Source: Lucinisca nassula (Eukaryota; Mollusca; Bivalvia; Lucinida; Lucinidae). From it: DNA of 64,000 nt. The DNA lies in contig OY757013.1 of NCBI GenBank assembly GCA_963580285.1, positions 129,391,027 through 129,455,026 on the forward strand. Reading direction: 5' to 3'. The notes beneath the pieces were generated by a model. It did not search any database and had not been told where the DNA came from. It worked only from the letters and a program-made list of their open reading frames with translations. The translations under genes were made by a program, and so were the position numbers. This document shows positions 62,812 through 64,000 of this stretch, piece by piece (position 1 is the first letter of the stretch; the number at the start of each line of letters is the position of its first letter).

Positions 62812-63485
62812 TTTTGTGTCATTGTCAATATGTTAAGCAAAATGTGTGAGTAATGCTTCACAAGAAACAACGATATCTCATTTAGAGTCTTGGAAATCAG
62901 GAACACATTTACTAACAGTGCTGAGATATGTAATCCTTCCGATTATAAAATGACGGCGGATTGTGGTTTGTGTAACTGGGATCATGTTTGCTTAATGCAT
63001 TCTGTGACAAAACTGTGCTCTTGGTCACACAAATCTTCCACGCAGGAAAGGTTTTGAAGTGGTTAATTGATGTATTCGAACGATATATCCATACAGAATA
63101 ATACAGTGCAACTGACACACGTAAGAGAGTTTATCTTGGCTTGACAGTTGATGCGAACGGAAATATGGAAATAGTTACATATCGTTACAATTAATGGGAG
63201 AAAGAGGATAGTGACAGATTTGCTCGTGCATTTAATCTGCATACCAACATTGTGGTTTTAAATGGTGTTTGATCAACACGGATGCAAAACTGAAGTGCCT
63301 TATCATAAACTGTGAGAGAACTATCGAGGATAAAGTTCACGTTTTGAGGTTTTGTCTCTGATAACGCCAGTGACGTTCATTCTAATTGTTTACAGAAGAT
63401 AGTTAATTAAAGGTTATATGTAGGATGACCAACTCCTGTTATATGTACTGTACAGCCAGGCACATCTGGTAGTCTGATTAAGAGA
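62812..63485 (+). other. 3' flank / 3' UTR of the receptor gene
   Basis: No repeat or ORF recognised. Presumably holds the 3' UTR, but no canonical AATAAA was seen, so the polyadenylation site is not placed. From about 63890 another copy of the F-type MITE begins (CCCCAGTGAATCCACTTTAT, then TTTGTGGGTACTGGTTAGAA) and runs off the window. Confidence 0.4.
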
Positions 63486-63849
63486 CATACAGTAAAACTT
63501 CGATGGCTCGCACTCCGATGGCTCGTTTACCATGGATGAGTCGAACCCGTTCTTGAGTCCGCAGGCAGATCCTCCAAATACGATATAGGGGTAATGTAGG
63601 AAGATTTTCTCCATTTATCTTTTAAATGTATGCTGTATGTACTCATTCGAATCGCCTCATCGAGGCGATTCTAATGAGTACACACAGCGTACATTTATAA
63701 TACAGAACACCGAAAAGATTTCCACAATTATCTCCATTATGTCTCCTGTTGTGGCACTAATAGTATCCCTCTGTGGCTCGAACTACTGCTGTCTCGAACA
63801 AATGTTCATGGTCCCAAAGTGGTTCGAGCCATCGAAGTTCGACTGTACT
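63486..63849 (-). mobile_element. MITE family E, copy 2
   Basis: CATACAGTAAAACTTCGATG at the left end and GAGCCATCGAAGTTCGACTG at the right. Central hairpin TTCGAATCGCCTCATCGAGG / CGATTCTAATGAG around 63643-63680. Confidence 0.82.
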
Positions 63850-64000
63850 GTGCTGTCTGCAGCTCATCATGTTAATAAGTCCGTGAAATGAAAACCCCAG
63901 TGAATCCACTTTATAAAGAGAAACCTATGGGGTTAACAGGCCCAATCAGTAATTTACTTACTTCTTTTCCGAGACAAAGGTTTGTGGGTACTGGTTAGAA

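Noticed and set aside
59534..61278. CRISPR-like array
   Set aside because: The repeats are long (~145-175 bp), diverged and contiguous without unique spacers, in a eukaryotic intron.

Overview
This is eukaryotic, intron-rich, repeat-rich nuclear DNA from an invertebrate, most likely a bivalve mollusc. The organism call is an inference. It rests on a kainate-type glutamate receptor gene with GT-AG introns, and on repeats of kinds I associate with bivalve genomes: elements that start with TTAGCTCACCTGAG, contain CCGTCCGTC strings and carry ~150-180 bp tandem arrays; tRNA-headed SINEs; many foldback MITEs; and a reverse transcriptase with a YLDD motif.

One host gene spans almost the whole window on the + strand. 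It is the 3' part of an ionotropic glutamate receptor gene of the kainate class. Exons lie at 7074-7226, 9711-9812, 11463-11576, 12469-12678, 14595-14818, 21070-21188, then EITHER 39896-40113 OR 41081-41298, then 54346-54571, 57861-58120 and 62638-62811 (stop). Using one of the two alternatives gives exactly 1800 nt, that is 599 codons plus a stop, in one unbroken frame. It runs from the last part of the amino-terminal domain through the S1 ligand half-domain, M1, the pore loop, M3, the S2 half-domain and M4 to a short cytoplasmic tail. The 5' exons (signal peptide and most of the amino-terminal domain) are not recognised here and probably lie upstream.

The most interesting discovery is a tandem pair of exons encoding the same segment (end of the pore loop, all of M3, start of S2). 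Both are 218 nt with the same phases, and their products are 45/72 identical. Both have intact splice sites and conserved motifs. Including both exons, or neither, breaks the frame, so they behave as mutually exclusive exons. They would let one gene make two channels that differ next to the pore, in the M3 gate and beside the glutamate site. The two largest introns (18.7 kb and 13.0 kb) flank the pair.

The rest is almost all mobile-element sediment in the introns. 1-7 kb: foldback MITEs, two tandem-array elements and SINEs. 7-15 kb: five exons among MITEs and retroelement tails. 15-21 kb: foldbacks and a nested array element. 21-26 kb: mostly unrecognised intron. 26-36 kb: a tandem array with a SINE that carries an inverted copy of the array, and a minus-strand LINE 3' end split by later insertions. 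37-41 kb: the two alternative exons. 42-44 kb: a reverse transcriptase ORF with its 3' tail. That tail is the commonest dispersed repeat of the window, with about 15 mostly 5'-truncated copies ending at the same point. 44-62 kb: several array elements and MITEs around the last exons.
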